NCBI RefSeq assembly: GCF_010614725.1
Contig: NZ_JAAEHL010000017.1
Span: 1-64,000 of the forward strand
Length of the DNA stretch: 64,000 bases
Direction of reading: 5' to 3'
Source of the DNA: Flavobacterium ajazii
GTDB taxonomy: Bacteria; Bacteroidota; Bacteroidia; Flavobacteriales; Flavobacteriaceae
Shown: positions 49,906 through 58,796 of the stretch, in pieces
Numbering within the stretch: position 1 is the first letter of the stretch
Layout of the letters: every line of letters begins with the position of its first letter
Made by a program: the position numbers and the translations under genes
Notes under the pieces: generated by a model
Databases searched by the model: none
Seen by the model: the letters and a program-made list of their open reading frames with translations, nothing else
What the model was told of the DNA's origin: nothing

Positions 49906-50760
49906 TTAAAACTTTAAACTAAGAATTTCTTTCATCTCCTGCTGTACTTTCAAAGCCTCTTCTCTAGCCTTGTCAGCAAAATCAGGTCCGTTTGAAGCAT
50001 AAATAATAGCTCTGGCTGAATTTACCAGTAAACCTACTTTATCGTTCATTCCGTATTTGCAAACCTCAGACAAGCTTCCACCCTGAGCACCAATTCCTGG
50101 AACCAGTAAGAAACTATCCGGAACAATTTTTCTGATTTCTGTAAAATACTCCGCTTTGGTAGCGCCAACTACGTACATTAAATTATGACTGTTTTTCCAT
50201 GTTTTAGAGGTTTCTAAAACTTGTTTATACAATTCTTTAGCTCCGCTCAATTGTTTGGCTTCACCTCGTTTTCCATTTGTTGTTAAGGTTTGAAAATCGA
50301 AAGCTCCTTCATTTGAAGTTAACGCCAGCATTATAGTATGTTTATTTTCAAAAGCCAGAAAAGGTTCTACAGAGTCTTTACCCATATAAGGAGCAACTGT
50401 TACACTGTCAAAATTTAAATCTTCAAAAAAAGCTTTGGCATACATACTTGACGTATTTCCGATATCGCCACGTTTTGCATCCGCAATTGTGAAAATTTCC
50501 GGAAACTTTTCGTTTATATAGTTGATTGTTTTCTGTAGAGAAATCCATCCTTTTATACCATACGCTTCAAAAAAAGCAGTATTTGGTTTATATCCTACAG
50601 TCAAATCATGAGTAGCATCAATTATAGCTTTATTGAATTCGAAAATAGGATCTTCGGTTTCTAATAAATGCTCAGAGATTTTATTTAAATCGGGATCAAG
50701 CCCAACACATAAAAATGATTTTTTTTGCAGAATTTGTTCGTGTAGTTGTTGTGTAGTCAT
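49906..50760 (-). CDS. pyrF: Orotidine 5'-phosphate decarboxylase, type 2
   Basis: 284 residues, the longer type 2 form. The active-site signature is FTIADAKRGDIGNTSSMYAK, with the Lys-Asp pair of OMP decarboxylase; the start has FLCVGLDPDLNKI, and GLLVNSARAIIYAS lies near the C-terminus. It makes UMP. The gene has a promoter box, and a terminator of the next gene overlaps it upstream. The BtuF-like gene follows 55 bases downstream on the same strand. The start is supported by family length. Confidence 0.97.
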   Translation of the reverse strand: MTTQQLHEQILQKKSFLCVGLDPDLNKISEHLLETEDPIFEFNKAIIDATHDLTVGYKPNTAFFEAYGIKGWISLQKTINYINEKFPEIFTIADAKRGDIGNTSSMYAKAFFEDLNFDSVTVAPYMGKDSVEPFLAFENKHTIMLALTSNEGAFDFQTLTTNGKRGEAKQLSGAKELYKQVLETSKTWKNSHNLMYVVGATKAEYFTEIRKIVPDSFLLVPGIGAQGGSLSEVCKYGMNDKVGLLVNSARAIIYASNGPDFADKAREEALKVQQEMKEILSLKF

Positions 50761-50815
50761 TCGTGAATTTTTAGTTTTTCCAATTCAAAGAAATGCTTCT
50801 TTTTTAGAAAGTATG

Positions 50816-50823
50816 CAAAAATA
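50816..50823 (-). promoter_or_regulatory. TAnnTTTG promoter box for pyrF
   Basis: Minus strand reads TATTTTTG, 55 bases before the ATG at 50760; it abuts the preceding terminator. Confidence 0.55.
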
Positions 50824-50855
50824 AAAAAAGCCATTCAATTAAGAATGGCTTTTTG
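50824..50855 (-). terminator. Intrinsic terminator of the OmpA-type gene
   Basis: AAAAAGCCATTC / GAATGGCTTTTT stem with a 6-base loop; T-run on the minus strand. Confidence 0.85.
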
Positions 50856-50874
50856 ATTTTATATTCAGAAAGGC

Positions 50875-53058
50875 TTATAAATTACCTAAATAAACAATTT
50901 CAGTTCTTCTGTTTTCTGCTCTACCTGCTGCCGTTTTATTAGACTTAACAGGTTTTGTTGATCCGTAGCCATTAGAAGTTAAATTTGCCGGATTCACACC
51001 TTTTTCAATCAAAGCATCCATAACAGCTTTTGCTCTTTGTTCAGATAATTTTTGATTTGCCTTAGCATTTCCTACATTATCAGTATGACCGTTAATCGCA
51101 AATTTAGCATTTGGGTAATTTTTCAAAATTTCTTTGATAGCATCCAATCTTCCTGAGTTCTGACCTTTATCAGCAACATCTAAAGTAGATTTACCTGTTG
51201 GGAAGAAAATAGATTTTGCTTCTACTCTCAATTGTTCCAATGTGCTTTTATTAACTTCAGGACAACCTTTGTTTTCTTTTGGACCTGCAAGTAACGGACA
51301 ATTATCTTCACTATCAGGAATACCGTCTTTATCAGCATCTAAAACCGGGCAACCTTTGTTTTCAACTAAACCGGCAACATCCGGACAGGCATCGTCTTTA
51401 TCCAAAACACTATCCCCATCTGTATCCGGCCATGGACATCCTTTGTTTTCTACAGGCCCCGCAACAGTTGGACATGCATCAACATTATCCAACAATGTAT
51501 CTCTGTCACTATCTTTCCATGGACAGCCTTTGTTTTCAACCGGTCCCGCAACATCAGGACAAGCATCATCTTTATCCAAAACTTTATCACCATCCGTATC
51601 CGGCCAAGGACAGCCTTTGTTTTCTATTGCTCCAGCTACTTTTTTACAATCATCTTGTTTATCTATTACTCCATCCTGATCTCTGTCTTTAAATTTCTTT
51701 TGATAAACCGGAATTTTAACTCCAATATAAAAATCAGCTGCTTTAGATTCTTTAGATACTAAATTAGTAAGAACTGAGCCCGAGCCAACGAAGAAAGTAC
51801 CTACACGTAATCCTGAACCCACCTGCATTCCGCTGTATTGCATCCATGTAACAGGAACAAAAAAGCTAAACCATCTACTTTCATAACGAGGAGTCAAACT
51901 TACTCTGTCGGCAATACTGGTTGCGTTTAATTTTGTATTTGAAACCATGCTGATATCTCCATTAAGGTTCAAATAGAATTTATTATGAATATTCCAATCA
52001 ACATCAGCATGAAGTGCAGTGGGCAAATTTGTTTTCACCCCTTTCGCAGTTGATACTTTTGTATAATGATCATTTAAGAAATCATATAAATTATCCGCAT
52101 TATCAATCATACCTTGCGTTACGGCACCAGTAATATCGTAAGTATCCTGTTTTGCTTTTTTGTAATTGATTGACCCGATATCAGTAACAGATAATCCGAA
52201 ACGTAGTTTATATTTATTTAAATCCCTAAAATTATTATCAGCAGGTTTTGCGTTGCTTAAATCATACTTTTCATAGTCAGGTCTCCATTCGTAAACTAAT
52301 CCAAAATCGGCACCAAAACCACTTGAATTGATATCAAACTCATAGTCTTCATTGTTTTCCCAGTCCTGGCTTCCACCAACAGTAAGCTTACCTTCTGTAA
52401 TTAAAACACTATTTTCAGGGTTAGCTGTATTTTCTATAAATGCTGCTCTACCATTTTTTCCCTGAATATAACCATTAGCAACTCCTTGTAAATATTTTGC
52501 TGTAACACCACCTTTTAAGAAATGCTGTCCGTTTTGATACAAAACTGCTGCGTAAGAAAGTCCTATCTCTCCCCATCCATGAGAAGCTCCATTTGGACTT
52601 CCTGCATCAAAATTGAAATTAGAAGCATTATCCAGACCATCTTTAACCTGATCGACAAGATTTCCGTTAACATCTCTTAAATTAGTTATAGCACGCGCTC
52701 TTGTGAAGAATGCCAAACTATGTTTTGGCGCAATATTAAACATAAACGACGGCCCCATGAAATCAACATTTATGATTCCGTTGTTCTTATCTGAAGGTGT
52801 CATTTTGGACTGACTGTCAAAATCATAACCATCTTTAAAAACATCCAAAAGTTTTACACCGTACAAATCATTTCCGACAGAACTGCTGACAGAAAATAAA
52901 TTAATGTCTGTTTTAAAACGAGAATCAGCTATTGAGGCAGGGTTGAAAAGTACACTTTGCACTCCGGCATAATTGTCATGAAAATAGCCTAAATAAGATT
53001 GCGCCCTGGTCGCAAATGAAGTCACTAAAATTAATAAAACAAGTATTCTTTTTTTCAT
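50875..53058 (-). CDS. OmpA-family outer-membrane protein with DUF5723-type barrel and TSP3 repeats
   Basis: 727 residues. Signal peptide MKKRILVLLILVTSFATRAQ, then a long beta-rich region (~20-460, DUF5723-type with GLSVTDIGSINY and similar) probably forming a large barrel. Five thrombospondin type-3 repeats follow (D-x-D-x-D-G calcium sites and CP...ENKGCP units, about residues 460-600). The OmpA peptidoglycan-binding domain is at the C-terminus (FPTGKSTLDVADKGQ, then FAINGHTDNVGNAKANQKLSEQRAKAV). It should link the outer membrane to peptidoglycan. Monocistronic with promoter and terminator. Such proteins are abundant in Bacteroidota. Confidence 0.92.
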   Translation of the reverse strand: MKKRILVLLILVTSFATRAQSYLGYFHDNYAGVQSVLFNPASIADSRFKTDINLFSVSSSVGNDLYGVKLLDVFKDGYDFDSQSKMTPSDKNNGIINVDFMGPSFMFNIAPKHSLAFFTRARAITNLRDVNGNLVDQVKDGLDNASNFNFDAGSPNGASHGWGEIGLSYAAVLYQNGQHFLKGGVTAKYLQGVANGYIQGKNGRAAFIENTANPENSVLITEGKLTVGGSQDWENNEDYEFDINSSGFGADFGLVYEWRPDYEKYDLSNAKPADNNFRDLNKYKLRFGLSVTDIGSINYKKAKQDTYDITGAVTQGMIDNADNLYDFLNDHYTKVSTAKGVKTNLPTALHADVDWNIHNKFYLNLNGDISMVSNTKLNATSIADRVSLTPRYESRWFSFFVPVTWMQYSGMQVGSGLRVGTFFVGSGSVLTNLVSKESKAADFYIGVKIPVYQKKFKDRDQDGVIDKQDDCKKVAGAIENKGCPWPDTDGDKVLDKDDACPDVAGPVENKGCPWKDSDRDTLLDNVDACPTVAGPVENKGCPWPDTDGDSVLDKDDACPDVAGLVENKGCPVLDADKDGIPDSEDNCPLLAGPKENKGCPEVNKSTLEQLRVEAKSIFFPTGKSTLDVADKGQNSGRLDAIKEILKNYPNAKFAINGHTDNVGNAKANQKLSEQRAKAVMDALIEKGVNPANLTSNGYGSTKPVKSNKTAAGRAENRRTEIVYLGNL
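51258..51690 (-). repeat. In-frame tandem repeats of 84-90 bases (TSP3 units)
   Basis: Five copies of a unit with the shared string CCTTTGTTTTC on the plus strand, spaced about 84, 87, 90 and 84 bases. They encode the calcium-binding TSP3 repeats of the OmpA-type protein. Such near-identical DNA repeats may recombine and vary in number between strains. Confidence 0.85.
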
Positions 53059-53092
53059 TAAAAATGGGGTTTTTAGGTTTAAATTTTGAGGG

Positions 53093-53100
53093 CAAAACTA
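53093..53100 (-). promoter_or_regulatory. TAnnTTTG promoter box for the OmpA-type gene
   Basis: Minus strand reads TAGTTTTG, 34 bases before the ATG at 53058. Confidence 0.6.
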
Positions 53101-53325
53101 CAATATTAGATTTAAAAGAATTCTATCAAAACATTAAATTGATGTAACAACTATTACAAATTATGTAGAAAAAAGCCAGTTATATTCTTAATTAAATCAT
53201 TAACAACAAGTTAACTTAAAAACTAAAAATGTGAATTATACAACAGTTTGAAAAATTTATATAACACAAAACTTCTTATTAATTCACAACTTTACAATAT
53301 AATTAATACCCAAATTAATGTAGTT

Positions 53326-53511
53326 ATGAATAGTACCGAAATAAAAGGAAACTGGAATGAGTTGAAAGGGAAATTGAAACAAAAATATGCTACTCTGACT
53401 GATGATGATTTGATGTTTGCCGAAGGAAAAGAAGACGAAATGTACGGAAAACTTCAGCAAAAATTAGGTAAAACAAAAGAAGAACTGCATCAAATTTTGT
53501 CAGAATTGTAA
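53326..53511 (+). CDS. CsbD-family stress protein
   Basis: 61 residues from the ATG at 53326; an upstream in-frame start at 53248 would add 26 poorly conserved residues. The CsbD core NSTEIKGNWNELKGKLKQKY and the central EGKEDEMYGKLQQKLGKTKEE are typical. CsbD-type proteins are induced by general stress in many bacteria; their molecular role is unclear. It stands first in a run of stress-like genes on this strand and is followed by its own strong terminator. Confidence 0.93.
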   Translation: MNSTEIKGNWNELKGKLKQKYATLTDDDLMFAEGKEDEMYGKLQQKLGKTKEELHQILSEL

Positions 53512-53532
53512 ATCCTTTCAAAAATACCAGTG

Positions 53533-53566
53533 TACCGCCTAACTCAAATTAGGCGGTATTTTTTTG
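53533..53566 (+). terminator. Intrinsic terminator after the CsbD gene
   Basis: TACCGCCTAA / TTAGGCGGTA stem with a 6-base loop, followed by a T-run. Confidence 0.9.
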
Positions 53567-53655
53567 ATTTTCAAACTTTAACGTTAGACAATTCCTAAGC
53601 CCAAATTAATACAAAAAATAAATAAATTAGTTATCTTTAACCATATCTTTACAAT

Positions 53656-54207
53656 ATGAAATTATTTATAAAATTTGATATCAATACAATTTGCACACTT
53701 TTTCTAAAAGAAAAACTGGATGAGCAGAATTTAAATTTTGCTTCATTAGGTTTTGGAGAGATTGAACTTGAAGAAAACCTGAACGTTGAGGCTTTAGAGG
53801 AATTAAAAAACAAATTAAGCCCTTTCGGTTTTGAAGTAGTGGAAAACCAAAAAAGCGTTTTGGTTCAGAAAATAAAGGATGCCATAATAGAACTGGTTTA
53901 TACGGACGACAATAACAACTATAAAAGTTCGGCATATCTGGCTGATAAATTGAACCACAGCTACGGATATTTATCCAATGTTTTTTCTGAGGTAACCTAT
54001 TCATCAATTGAGAATTTTATAATTATTCAAAAAATTGAAAGAGCAAAACAATTAATGATTGTAAACGAAATGAGTCTGACTGAAATTGCTTTTTTACTGA
54101 ATTACTCTAGTGTTGCACATTTAAGTACTCAGTTTAAAAACACGACCGGAATCACTCCTTCTGCCTTTCTGAGAATCATAAAAAAACGAAGAGAAAATTT
54201 AAAATAA
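53656..54207 (+). CDS. AraC-family regulator with a short N-terminal domain
   Basis: 183 residues. The C-terminal ~100 residues form an AraC/XylS double helix-turn-helix (SSAYLADKLNHSYGYLSNVF, then MSLTEIAFLLNYSSVAHLSTQFKNTTGITPSAF). The N-terminal ~70 residues (LFIKFDINTICTLFLKEKLDEQ) are not a cupin sugar-binding domain and look like a small alpha/beta module; regulators of this size appear in Bacteroidota near response regulators. Directly followed by a response regulator and a histidine kinase, so the three may act in one signalling path. Confidence 0.92.
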   Translation: MKLFIKFDINTICTLFLKEKLDEQNLNFASLGFGEIELEENLNVEALEELKNKLSPFGFEVVENQKSVLVQKIKDAIIELVYTDDNNNYKSSAYLADKLNHSYGYLSNVFSEVTYSSIENFIIIQKIERAKQLMIVNEMSLTEIAFLLNYSSVAHLSTQFKNTTGITPSAFLRIIKKRRENLK

Positions 54208-54227
54208 AACCCAAATACCTATAATCA

Positions 54228-54677
54228 ATGCAAAAAAACGCATTACACATTTTACTTGCTGACGACGACGACGACGACAGACTTTTTTTTAAAGATGCTT
54301 TTGAAGAAGTAAAAGTACAAACCAAAGTTGAATTTGTTTTTGACGGATTACAGTTAATGGAACATTTAAACAATCCGGACAATAAATTACCGGATATTTT
54401 ATTTCTGGATTTGAACATGCCTAAAAAAACAGGTAAAGAATGTCTGATAGAAATTAAAAAAACAGAGCGCCTGAAAAACCTGATTATCGCCATTTATTCG
54501 ACATCTTCATCTGATGAGGATATTGAAGATACTTTTATTGAAGGAGCCAATATTTATATCAAAAAGCCGAGTGATTTTAATGCACTTAAAAAAATTATCA
54601 ATGAAGTTGTAACGCTAAACTGGCACTATCACACTTCCGGACTTAATAGAGACAACTTCTTATTAAGCCTTAAATAA
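54228..54677 (+). CDS. Single-domain response regulator
   Basis: 149 residues, only a receiver domain. The acidic pocket is in ILLADDDDDD, the phosphorylated Asp61 in ILFLDLNMP, and the conserved Lys in YIKKPSDF. There is no DNA-binding output. The extra Asp run is encoded by a GAC microsatellite (around 54262-54279). It resembles Rcp1-type regulators that pair with hybrid or phytochrome-like kinases. It is followed by a histidine kinase 13 bases downstream. Confidence 0.93.
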   Translation: MQKNALHILLADDDDDDRLFFKDAFEEVKVQTKVEFVFDGLQLMEHLNNPDNKLPDILFLDLNMPKKTGKECLIEIKKTERLKNLIIAIYSTSSSDEDIEDTFIEGANIYIKKPSDFNALKKIINEVVTLNWHYHTSGLNRDNFLLSLK

Positions 54678-54690
54678 TATTGTAATACCA

Positions 54691-56475
54691 ATGAAATGGA
54701 TACCTAAGTTTAATTCCTCAAATTCTTTGAGAGTTATTTTTATAATAGCTATTTTCATTTTACTTTTTCTTTCGTCAATAGCTTATAAACATAACCGGGA
54801 TTTAAACGAATCCAGTAAATTAGTGATACACACTTATGAAATTAACGTACAGCTGGAACGATTAATTTCTGCCATAAAAGATGCCGAAACTGGTCAGCGT
54901 GGTTACATTATTACCAGCAATCCTAAATTCCTTACTCCTTATATTTATTCAAGGGACAAGGTAAACAGATCGTTCATTACTCTTAAAAAACTTACTTCGG
55001 ATAATCCTAAGCAAAAGCAAAATCTGGAAAACCTTTTTTCTCTTATTATACAGGAATTCAAAACTTTTGAAAACTGCCTTAAATACAGCAATCCAAAAAC
55101 TTACGACAAAAGAAAACTGGATAATTACTTATTCAGCGGACGTATCCTGATGGAAAACATTCGTTTTCAGGTTGAAAAAATGAAAGATATTGAAAAGAAA
55201 TTTTTAGAAAAGAGACTTAAGAAATACGATGAGGAAATTTCTTTGGGACCTATATTTTCAATTTCTCTTTTTTCAACAGCACTTACTTTCATATTATTAG
55301 CTTACCGACAAATCAGCAGAGATCTTATCCGGTTGAAAATTTACAATAAAAAGCTTTTAATTTCAAGCGGACTGATGTCTGAATCAGAAAAAATAGGGCA
55401 ATTCAGTACCTGGCAATGGGATCTGAATACAGACAAAATGGACTATTCTGACAATCAGTTTCGTATTCTTGGTTTTCAGCCAAATGCTTTTGTACCCAAT
55501 AAAGATACTTTTCTTGATTTTGTACATCCCGAAGACAAGGAAGCGATTGCTGCTTCTATGGAAAATATCATCAATAATAAAGAGCTCCCTTTTAGCTATT
55601 ATAAAATTATCAAGTCAGATAATGAAATCAGGCATTTTAAATCTACAGGTAAATTACTTACCGACCAGAACGGAAACAATATTTTACTGGGAATAAATTT
55701 TGACATCACTGATGAACATTTATTAAACATTGAACTTCAGGAGCGTAATAATGAGCTTGAAAAAAGTAATAAAGAACTCGCTTCGTTTAATCATGTTGCC
55801 AGTCACGATTTACAGGAACCTTTACGTAAAATTCAGACTTTTATTTCAAGAATTTCTGAAACTGACAGGGCTGCCATTTCTGATAATGCCAAAGAATATC
55901 TTTTAAAAATTGAAACATCCGCCAAAAGAATGCGTGTCTTAATTGATGATTTATTATTGTTTTCAAGAACCAATACCACTAAAAAGGAATTTATTAAATC
56001 TGATTTAAATGGATTATTAGAAAATGCCAAATCAGAACTTGCAGTAATAATTGATGAAAAAAAGGGCTCTCTCAAAGTTGGTAAACTTCCAAAACTTTAT
56101 GTAATACCTTATCAGATCGAACAGCTTTTCATCAATCTGATTGGAAATTCATTAAAATACAGCAAGCCAGAAATTGCTCCGCAGATTATTATTCACTGCG
56201 AAAAGATTTTATCTAATGAAATTCCGGAATTGATTGACCAGCCTTTTAAGAAATTCTATAAAATCACTTTTACGGATAACGGAATGGGATTTGACCCTCA
56301 GTTTAAAGACAACATTTTTGTATTGTTTCAGCGCCTGCATTCTAAAACCGATTATCCCGGCACCGGAATAGGTCTGGCCATCTGTAAAAAGATTGTAGAA
56401 AATCACAAAGGCTACATTAAAGCTGACAGTAAACCGAGCGAAGGCTCTGTGTTTACAGTATTTCTGCCTGAATAA
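54691..56475 (+). CDS. CHASE3-PAS sensor histidine kinase
   Basis: 594 residues. TM1 (~12-29) and TM2 (~185-203) enclose a CHASE3-like extracytoplasmic domain with ISAIKDAETGQRGYIITSNP. A PAS/PAC domain follows (~225-350, FRILGFQPNAFVP), then HisKA with His372 in NHVASHDLQEPLRKI and a HATPase with NLIGNSLKYS, DNGMGFD and GTGIGLAICKKI. All catalytic motifs are intact. The gene follows the receiver protein by 13 bases and is probably its cognate kinase. A terminator follows. Confidence 0.95.
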   Translation: MKWIPKFNSSNSLRVIFIIAIFILLFLSSIAYKHNRDLNESSKLVIHTYEINVQLERLISAIKDAETGQRGYIITSNPKFLTPYIYSRDKVNRSFITLKKLTSDNPKQKQNLENLFSLIIQEFKTFENCLKYSNPKTYDKRKLDNYLFSGRILMENIRFQVEKMKDIEKKFLEKRLKKYDEEISLGPIFSISLFSTALTFILLAYRQISRDLIRLKIYNKKLLISSGLMSESEKIGQFSTWQWDLNTDKMDYSDNQFRILGFQPNAFVPNKDTFLDFVHPEDKEAIAASMENIINNKELPFSYYKIIKSDNEIRHFKSTGKLLTDQNGNNILLGINFDITDEHLLNIELQERNNELEKSNKELASFNHVASHDLQEPLRKIQTFISRISETDRAAISDNAKEYLLKIETSAKRMRVLIDDLLLFSRTNTTKKEFIKSDLNGLLENAKSELAVIIDEKKGSLKVGKLPKLYVIPYQIEQLFINLIGNSLKYSKPEIAPQIIIHCEKILSNEIPELIDQPFKKFYKITFTDNGMGFDPQFKDNIFVLFQRLHSKTDYPGTGIGLAICKKIVENHKGYIKADSKPSEGSVFTVFLPE

Positions 56476-56497
56476 CTTATCTTATTAAACCATATTA

Positions 56498-56545
56498 AAA
56501 CGTTATATAAACCCTGCTATGGGAATTATATAACGTTTCTTTTTT
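56498..56545 (+). terminator. Long intrinsic terminator after the kinase gene
   Basis: Perfect 13-bp arms AAACGTTATATAA / TTATATAACGTTT (56498-56510 and 56526-56538), extended by an inner CCC / GGG, then T. Confidence 0.9.
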
Positions 56546-56615
56546 ATGCTGTAAAGCAATCCTTACTATTCGTTTGCATCTTTGTAATGTAGATAATGAA
56601 TAACAAATTAGCAAG

Positions 56616-57200
56616 ATGCTCTCATCAAAAACATCATTTTTAAAAATACTTTTTTCAGGAGTTACACTTCTATCAATTAACGCTTGTGAAAAGAAAGACA
56701 AAATTGAAAAAGAAGGCATCAAAAACGTTCTTACAGCACAAAATAATGACGAAACAGAAATTTATTTTTTTACAGCAATCGCTAATTCAACACAAGCTAT
56801 TATTGCAAAAAGTCAATTGGCGCAATATAAAAGTTTAGAACAAAAAACAAGAGACATAAGTTCTAAAATAGAAAACAATCAGGTGATGCTGCTTCAGGAA
56901 ATAAATAAAATTTCGCTAAAAAAACTGATTGTTATTACCGATATAAATGTTCCTGCGAATGATGATTTATATAAATTAATTGACACTTCTTACACAAGTT
57001 TTGATGAAGTCTATATTCATTCGATGACACGTTTATTATATGAACAAATTCAGTTATTAGAAATTATTTCTAAAAAAACAAATGATAGCGCAATTTCAAA
57101 ATTAGCGTTTCATTATTTGCCTTTACAATACAGACTTTTACTTGAAACCGAAAAATCAAATGAACTCAATACAATTCAAAATACCACAATTATTAACTAA
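56616..57200 (+). CDS. DUF4142-like lipoprotein
   Basis: 194 residues with a lipoprotein-type signal ending at Cys24 (SINAC). The mature part is helical and resembles ferritin-like DUF4142 proteins: YFFTAIANSTQAIIAKSQLAQYKS, then KTRDISSKIENNQVMLLQEIN. The His-type metal ligands of classic ferritins are not obvious. DUF4142 proteins are often envelope stress genes. It heads a plus-strand run of small envelope genes up to 59168. Confidence 0.6.
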   Translation: MLSSKTSFLKILFSGVTLLSINACEKKDKIEKEGIKNVLTAQNNDETEIYFFTAIANSTQAIIAKSQLAQYKSLEQKTRDISSKIENNQVMLLQEINKISLKKLIVITDINVPANDDLYKLIDTSYTSFDEVYIHSMTRLLYEQIQLLEIISKKTNDSAISKLAFHYLPLQYRLLLETEKSNELNTIQNTTIIN

Positions 57201-57211
57201 AATTTTAAATT

Positions 57212-57853
57212 ATGAAAATGCAATCAAATATTATATGCGCCTTAACCCTTTTTTTAACAGCTTCATTTGGAATGCTGCATGCTCAGGACAATAATGTAAA
57301 TACCGAATTTGGTATAAAAGGAGGTTTTAATATGTCGAATTTATATACAGACGACGCTGATGACGAAAACATCTTATACGGATTCAATGCCGGTGTTTAT
57401 GCGACATTACCAATCTCAGATTTTGTCGCCATTCAGCCAGAATTATTATTTACTACAAAAGGTTCCGAATTGGAATATGATAACACTTTAGCGAGTGGAA
57501 GCAGTAAATTCAAGTTAAATTATATAGAACTTCCTTTATTGGTAAGAATAAATATTACCAAAAATTTTAATATTCATGCCGGTGGTTATGCTTCATATCT
57601 GGTAAGTGCCAAAGTAAGTGGTGACGGAGACATCAATTTTGATGAAGAAATTAATGCTGATGACCTTGAAAGATTTGATGCAGGACTTTCTGCAGGTATT
57701 GGAGTAGATTTCAATCCAATAAGTGTTGGTTTGCGTTATAATTACGGTTTGACTACTATTGGAAAAGAAAGAGAGATTGCCGGAACTTCATATACTTTTC
57801 CTGATGCAAAAAATAGTAACCTCTCGTTATATCTTTCTTATAAGTTAAACTAA
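57212..57853 (+). CDS. Outer-membrane beta-barrel porin-family protein
   Basis: 213 residues with a signal peptide (MKMQSNIICALTLFLTASFGMLHA). The mature protein starts with NTEFGIKGGFNMSNLYTDDA, then has FNAGVYATLPISDFVAIQPELLFTTKGSEL, and ends LSLYLSYKLN. These are typical of the PorT/OmpW-like barrel proteins of Bacteroidota. An Asp-rich loop (GDGDINFDEEINADDLE) could bind calcium. It follows the DUF4142-like gene by 11 bases. Confidence 0.82.
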   Translation: MKMQSNIICALTLFLTASFGMLHAQDNNVNTEFGIKGGFNMSNLYTDDADDENILYGFNAGVYATLPISDFVAIQPELLFTTKGSELEYDNTLASGSSKFKLNYIELPLLVRINITKNFNIHAGGYASYLVSAKVSGDGDINFDEEINADDLERFDAGLSAGIGVDFNPISVGLRYNYGLTTIGKEREIAGTSYTFPDAKNSNLSLYLSYKLN

Positions 57854-57892
57854 GAAAACAAAATTAATTATTAACCATAAACAATTTAAATC

Positions 57893-58045
57893 ATGTCAAA
57901 TTTATTATACACAATCGCAGTAATATTAGTGATTCTTTGGGCATTAGGATTCTTTATGTACAGTGCAGGCAGCATTATTCATATCTTATTGGTAATTGCC
58001 ATTATAGCTATTTTGTTCAGACTTATTAAAGGTCGGGAAATTTAA
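57893..58045 (+). CDS. 50-residue lmo0937-family membrane protein
   Basis: ATG 57893 to TAA 58045. Two hydrophobic spans (LLYTIAVILVILWALGFFMY and IIHILLVIAIIAILFRLI) end with KGREI. This is the pattern of the lmo0937 family (DUF5670) of small membrane proteins, frequent beside YtxH and CsbD genes. Role is unknown. It lies between the barrel gene and the YtxH gene, in the same direction. It is too short for usual ORF cut-offs but the family match and position make it likely real. Confidence 0.85.
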   Translation: MSNLLYTIAVILVILWALGFFMYSAGSIIHILLVIAIIAILFRLIKGREI

Positions 58046-58091
58046 AATCAATTATTAAAACAATTATATATTAATCTTTAAATCAAATATT

Positions 58092-58376
58092 ATGAAAACG
58101 AGCACCACAGTTTTAGGAATTTTAGGAGCTGCTGCGGCAGGAGCATTTTTAGGAGTATTATTTGCACCTGACAAAGGATCAAATACAAGAAAAAAAATCT
58201 CTGACAAATCAAAAGATTACACTGATAATCTAAAAAGCAAAGTAGACGGAATTTTAAGCACTATCACTTCTAACGGTAAAGATATTATCGAAGAAGGAAA
58301 AGCAAAATTCAATCAGGTTAAAGAAGACTTCAATGCTGTAAAAGATGAAGTAAAGACAGTAAAAACCAACTATTAA
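58092..58376 (+). CDS. YtxH-domain membrane protein
   Basis: 94 residues. The N-terminal span GILGAAAAGAFLGVLFAPDKG followed by NTRKKISDKSKDYTDNLK is typical of YtxH. The rest is an amphipathic, charged coiled-coil-like helix (FNQVKEDFNAVKDEVKTVK). YtxH proteins are stress-related single-span proteins; the exact role is unknown. Lies between the lmo0937-type gene and the holin-X gene. Confidence 0.92.
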   Translation: MKTSTTVLGILGAAAAGAFLGVLFAPDKGSNTRKKISDKSKDYTDNLKSKVDGILSTITSNGKDIIEEGKAKFNQVKEDFNAVKDEVKTVKTNY

Positions 58377-58409
58377 AAGTGCACTTCTTAAACCATAAAC
58401 ACCAATATC

Positions 58410-58775
58410 ATGGAAACTAATGCAACAACAAACGAGAACCTGAATATGTATGAAAAAGCAGAAAACTATACTAAAACGAGTTTAGAACTGATTAAACTCA
58501 AAACAGTATCGGCAGCTGCAGATGTTCTATCAACATTAACTTCACGGATAGCGGTTGGCGCTGTTGTTGCATTTTTTATATTATTCCTGAATATCGGGCT
58601 CAGTTTATGGATCGGAAAGGAGCTCGGTGAGTATTACTACGGCTTTTTTGCAATTGCACTCCTTTATTTAATAGTCGCTATTGTATTGTACAAAACACAA
58701 TACAAACTGATTAAAACACCTATCGGGAACATGATTGTTTCCAGTATACTAAAAGATTCTAAAAACCAGATTTAA
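58410..58775 (+). CDS. Holin-X (phage holin superfamily III) type membrane protein
   Basis: 121 residues with two hydrophobic segments (IAVGAVVAFFILFLNIGLSLWI and YYGFFAIALLYLIVAIVLY) preceded by a helical region (YEKAENYTKTSLELIKLKTV). This is the PF07332 (YqjE-like) pattern common beside YtxH. Despite the name there is no phage context here; members are chromosomal stress or envelope proteins. It follows ytxH by 33 bases. Confidence 0.88.
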   Translation: METNATTNENLNMYEKAENYTKTSLELIKLKTVSAAADVLSTLTSRIAVGAVVAFFILFLNIGLSLWIGKELGEYYYGFFAIALLYLIVAIVLYKTQYKLIKTPIGNMIVSSILKDSKNQI

Positions 58776-58796
58776 TAATTGATAAAGAAAACTGTT

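Noticed and set aside
51258..51690. Evenly spaced repeats reminiscent of a CRISPR array
   Set aside because: Unit length 84-90, translated in frame as calcium-binding TSP3 repeats; the intervening parts are also related.
51242..51692. Long plus-strand ORFs with repetitive composition
   Set aside because: They are antisense shadows of the TSP3 repeats in the OmpA-type gene; no promoter or family match.
54262..54279. GAC microsatellite as a phase-variation site
   Set aside because: Trinucleotide unit in frame; a change in copy number would only alter the Asp run of the receiver pocket, not switch the frame.
58410..58775. Prophage holin
   Set aside because: The family name is historical; neighbours are stress genes and no lysin or phage structural gene is present.
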